From Clostridia bacterium (GTDB taxonomy: Bacteria > Bacillota > Clostridia > Oscillospirales > Acutalibacteraceae), in contig JAFYVE010000035.1 in NCBI GenBank assembly GCA_017549285.1, positions 62,001 through 126,000 on the forward strand: a DNA stretch of 64,000 bases, read 5' to 3'. The position numbers were made by a program, and so were the translations under genes. Positions 63,211 through 64,000 of this stretch are shown piece after piece. The notes under the pieces are model-generated. The model saw only the letters and a program-made list of their open reading frames with translations. It did no database searches and had not been told where the DNA came from. How positions within the stretch are numbered: the stretch's first letter is position 1; every line of letters begins with the position of its first letter.

Positions 63211-64000
63211 TTATTGTGAAAGTAACCTTTGCTGTTCTTCTTTGACCATTTTTGTTATCCATGAACTTTCCTGTGAATTTTGTGCCTCAAGCTGTGTATC
63301 ACCGATAACAGATTCATCAGCAAAGTTATCGAATTCTGTCTGCTTTTTTGAAAGAATTTCAAGCATTCTTTCGTCAATCGTATCATCTGCCAGAAGTCTG
63401 TGAACAAGAACATCTCTGGTCTGTCCCATTCTGTATGCCCTTGAAATTGCTTGATTCTCGATTGCGGGTGTAAGCTGAGGCTCACAGAACACAACAACAC
63501 TTGCAGCCTGAATGTTAAGCCCTGTACCACCTGCCTGCACCTGGCTTACAAGTACGGCACCCGGTTCAGCAGCATTGAATGCATCAACAATTTCCTGCCT
63601 TTTTGCAGGCGATATATCACCCGAAATAGTTTCAAGACATCTGTCACCGAGAAGTTGGTGCACCTTTTCGAGCGTGTTTCTGAAAAATGAAAAAACGATG
63701 ATTTTTCTGCCCTGTTCTTTTGCATCCTCGCAAATTTCATAAAGTCGCATTGCTTTTGAAGAGTCATTGAGATTATCCGTTTGCCATGAAACCTGTCTTA
63801 TTGCCATGAGATTGCCGCTTGCAACGGCATCACGGTAAATGGATTTTTCGGTTTCTCCCAGAACACACCATTGTTCTTTTTCAATAAGGTCGGGCAGTTC
63901 TTTTAGAACATCCTCACGGACACGACGAAGATAAACAGGGGCAAGCTCCTGACGGAACTGTTCTGACGTTGAAATGTTTTTTACTTTTTCAAGACGCTCT
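63211..64000 (-). CDS. SNF2-family helicase, C-terminal part (5' end outside window)
   Basis: About 263 residues visible; the frame is open to the right edge. The beginning (LAPVYLRRVREDVLKELP) matches the SNF2 linker, then helicase motifs follow: IIVFSFFRNTLEKVHQLL (motif IV), SGDISPAKRQEIVDAF, VLVSQVQAGGTGLNIQAASVVV (motif V) and ENQAISRAYRMGQTRDVLVHRL (motif VI, with arginine fingers). A bacterial Swi2/Snf2 ATPase that moves along duplex DNA; sometimes found in defence loci, but no such context is visible. Confidence 0.92.
   Translation of the reverse strand, partial: ERLEKVKNISTSEQFRQELAPVYLRRVREDVLKELPDLIEKEQWCVLGETEKSIYRDAVASGNLMAIRQVSWQTDNLNDSSKAMRLYEICEDAKEQGRKIIVFSFFRNTLEKVHQLLGDRCLETISGDISPAKRQEIVDAFNAAEPGAVLVSQVQAGGTGLNIQAASVVVFCEPQLTPAIENQAISRAYRMGQTRDVLVHRLLADDTIDERMLEILSKKQTEFDNFADESVIGDTQLEAQNSQESSWITKMVKEEQQRLLSQ

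Noticed and set aside
63211-64000. SNF2 helicase as part of a defence island
   Set aside because: Only the C-terminal part is visible and no neighbouring defence gene is present in the window.

Overview
The window reads as chromosome of a low-to-moderate-GC Clostridia species, most likely a gut Oscillospirales/Ruminococcaceae-type bacterium. Evidence: a SCIFF peptide with its radical SAM maturase, several secreted proteins carrying dockerin-like repeats (a D-x-N-x-D-G...ADAR..LR.SAKLE pattern), an ECF-type ThiT behind a TPP riboswitch, cytoplasmic glycan hydrolases (GH2, GH29, GH36, GH78), the GlpA-like/FAD oxidoreductase/DUF1667 trio, and consensus Gram-positive promoters and Shine-Dalgarno (SD) sites. 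No phage, integrase or insertion sequence is visible. The identification is inference from gene content only.

Layout. 1-3.7 kb: end of an aldo/keto reductase, then SCIFF peptide, SCIFF maturase and an Orn/Lys/Arg-decarboxylase-family enzyme. 3.8-10 kb: small dockerin protein, membrane-bound M28 peptidase (minus), and a large YfhO membrane protein fused to a LysM-type tail. 10-11.7 kb: thiamine pyrophosphokinase, TPP riboswitch, thiT, tRNA-Gln(CTG). 11.8-20.9 kb: secreted C39-like/SH3/dockerin protein, CBS protein, cysteine synthase (minus), zinc-ribbon protein, pseudouridine synthase (minus), Cys-repeat dockerin lipoprotein overlapping a TrmN6-like methyltransferase, rsmI and a membrane protein. 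21-24.8 kb: a Gfo/Idh/MocA dehydrogenase with three TIM-barrel sugar isomerases and a palindromic repeat element between them. 24.8-31 kb (minus): two glycosyltransferases, a GH36 enzyme, a dockerin-bearing D,D-carboxypeptidase and an rRNA uracil methyltransferase. 31-39.5 kb (plus): lacZ, a GNAT-GH78 fusion, membrane proteins and DUF2461. 39.6-49.8 kb (minus): GH29 fucosidase, the GlpA-like/FAD oxidoreductase/DUF1667 operon, a secreted metallophosphoesterase, a PHP phosphoesterase with a Cys-cluster protein, an epimerase with a zinc ribbon, a 25-residue peptide gene and a polysaccharide deacetylase. 50-52.6 kb: a LytS-type two-component system. 52.7-62.8 kb (minus): a five-gene overlapping operon. 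63.2 kb to the end: C-terminal part of a SNF2-type helicase (minus).

The most unusual locus is the 52.7-62.8 kb operon. In transcription order it encodes a 2,543-residue secreted VWA/InlB-repeat protein, an 82-residue Cys-containing peptide, an HPr-kinase-like protein, a radical SAM/SPASM protein and a stand-alone PqqD-like (RRE) protein. All four junctions overlap (three TGATG, and one TTGA/late-TTG arrangement). The peptide has a YxxPxL leader motif and a C-terminal Ser, both reminiscent of lasso precursors that are processed by an RRE and an HprK-like kinase, but no lasso cyclase or leader peptidase is present and a radical SAM enzyme is. This looks like a surface-protein-linked RiPP system that I cannot match to a named class.

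A second thread is extracellular organisation. Four proteins carry dockerin-like modules, and the giant VWA protein ends in an amphipathic helix instead of LPXTG. That helix aligns without gaps with the free 25-residue peptide encoded near 48.9 kb.
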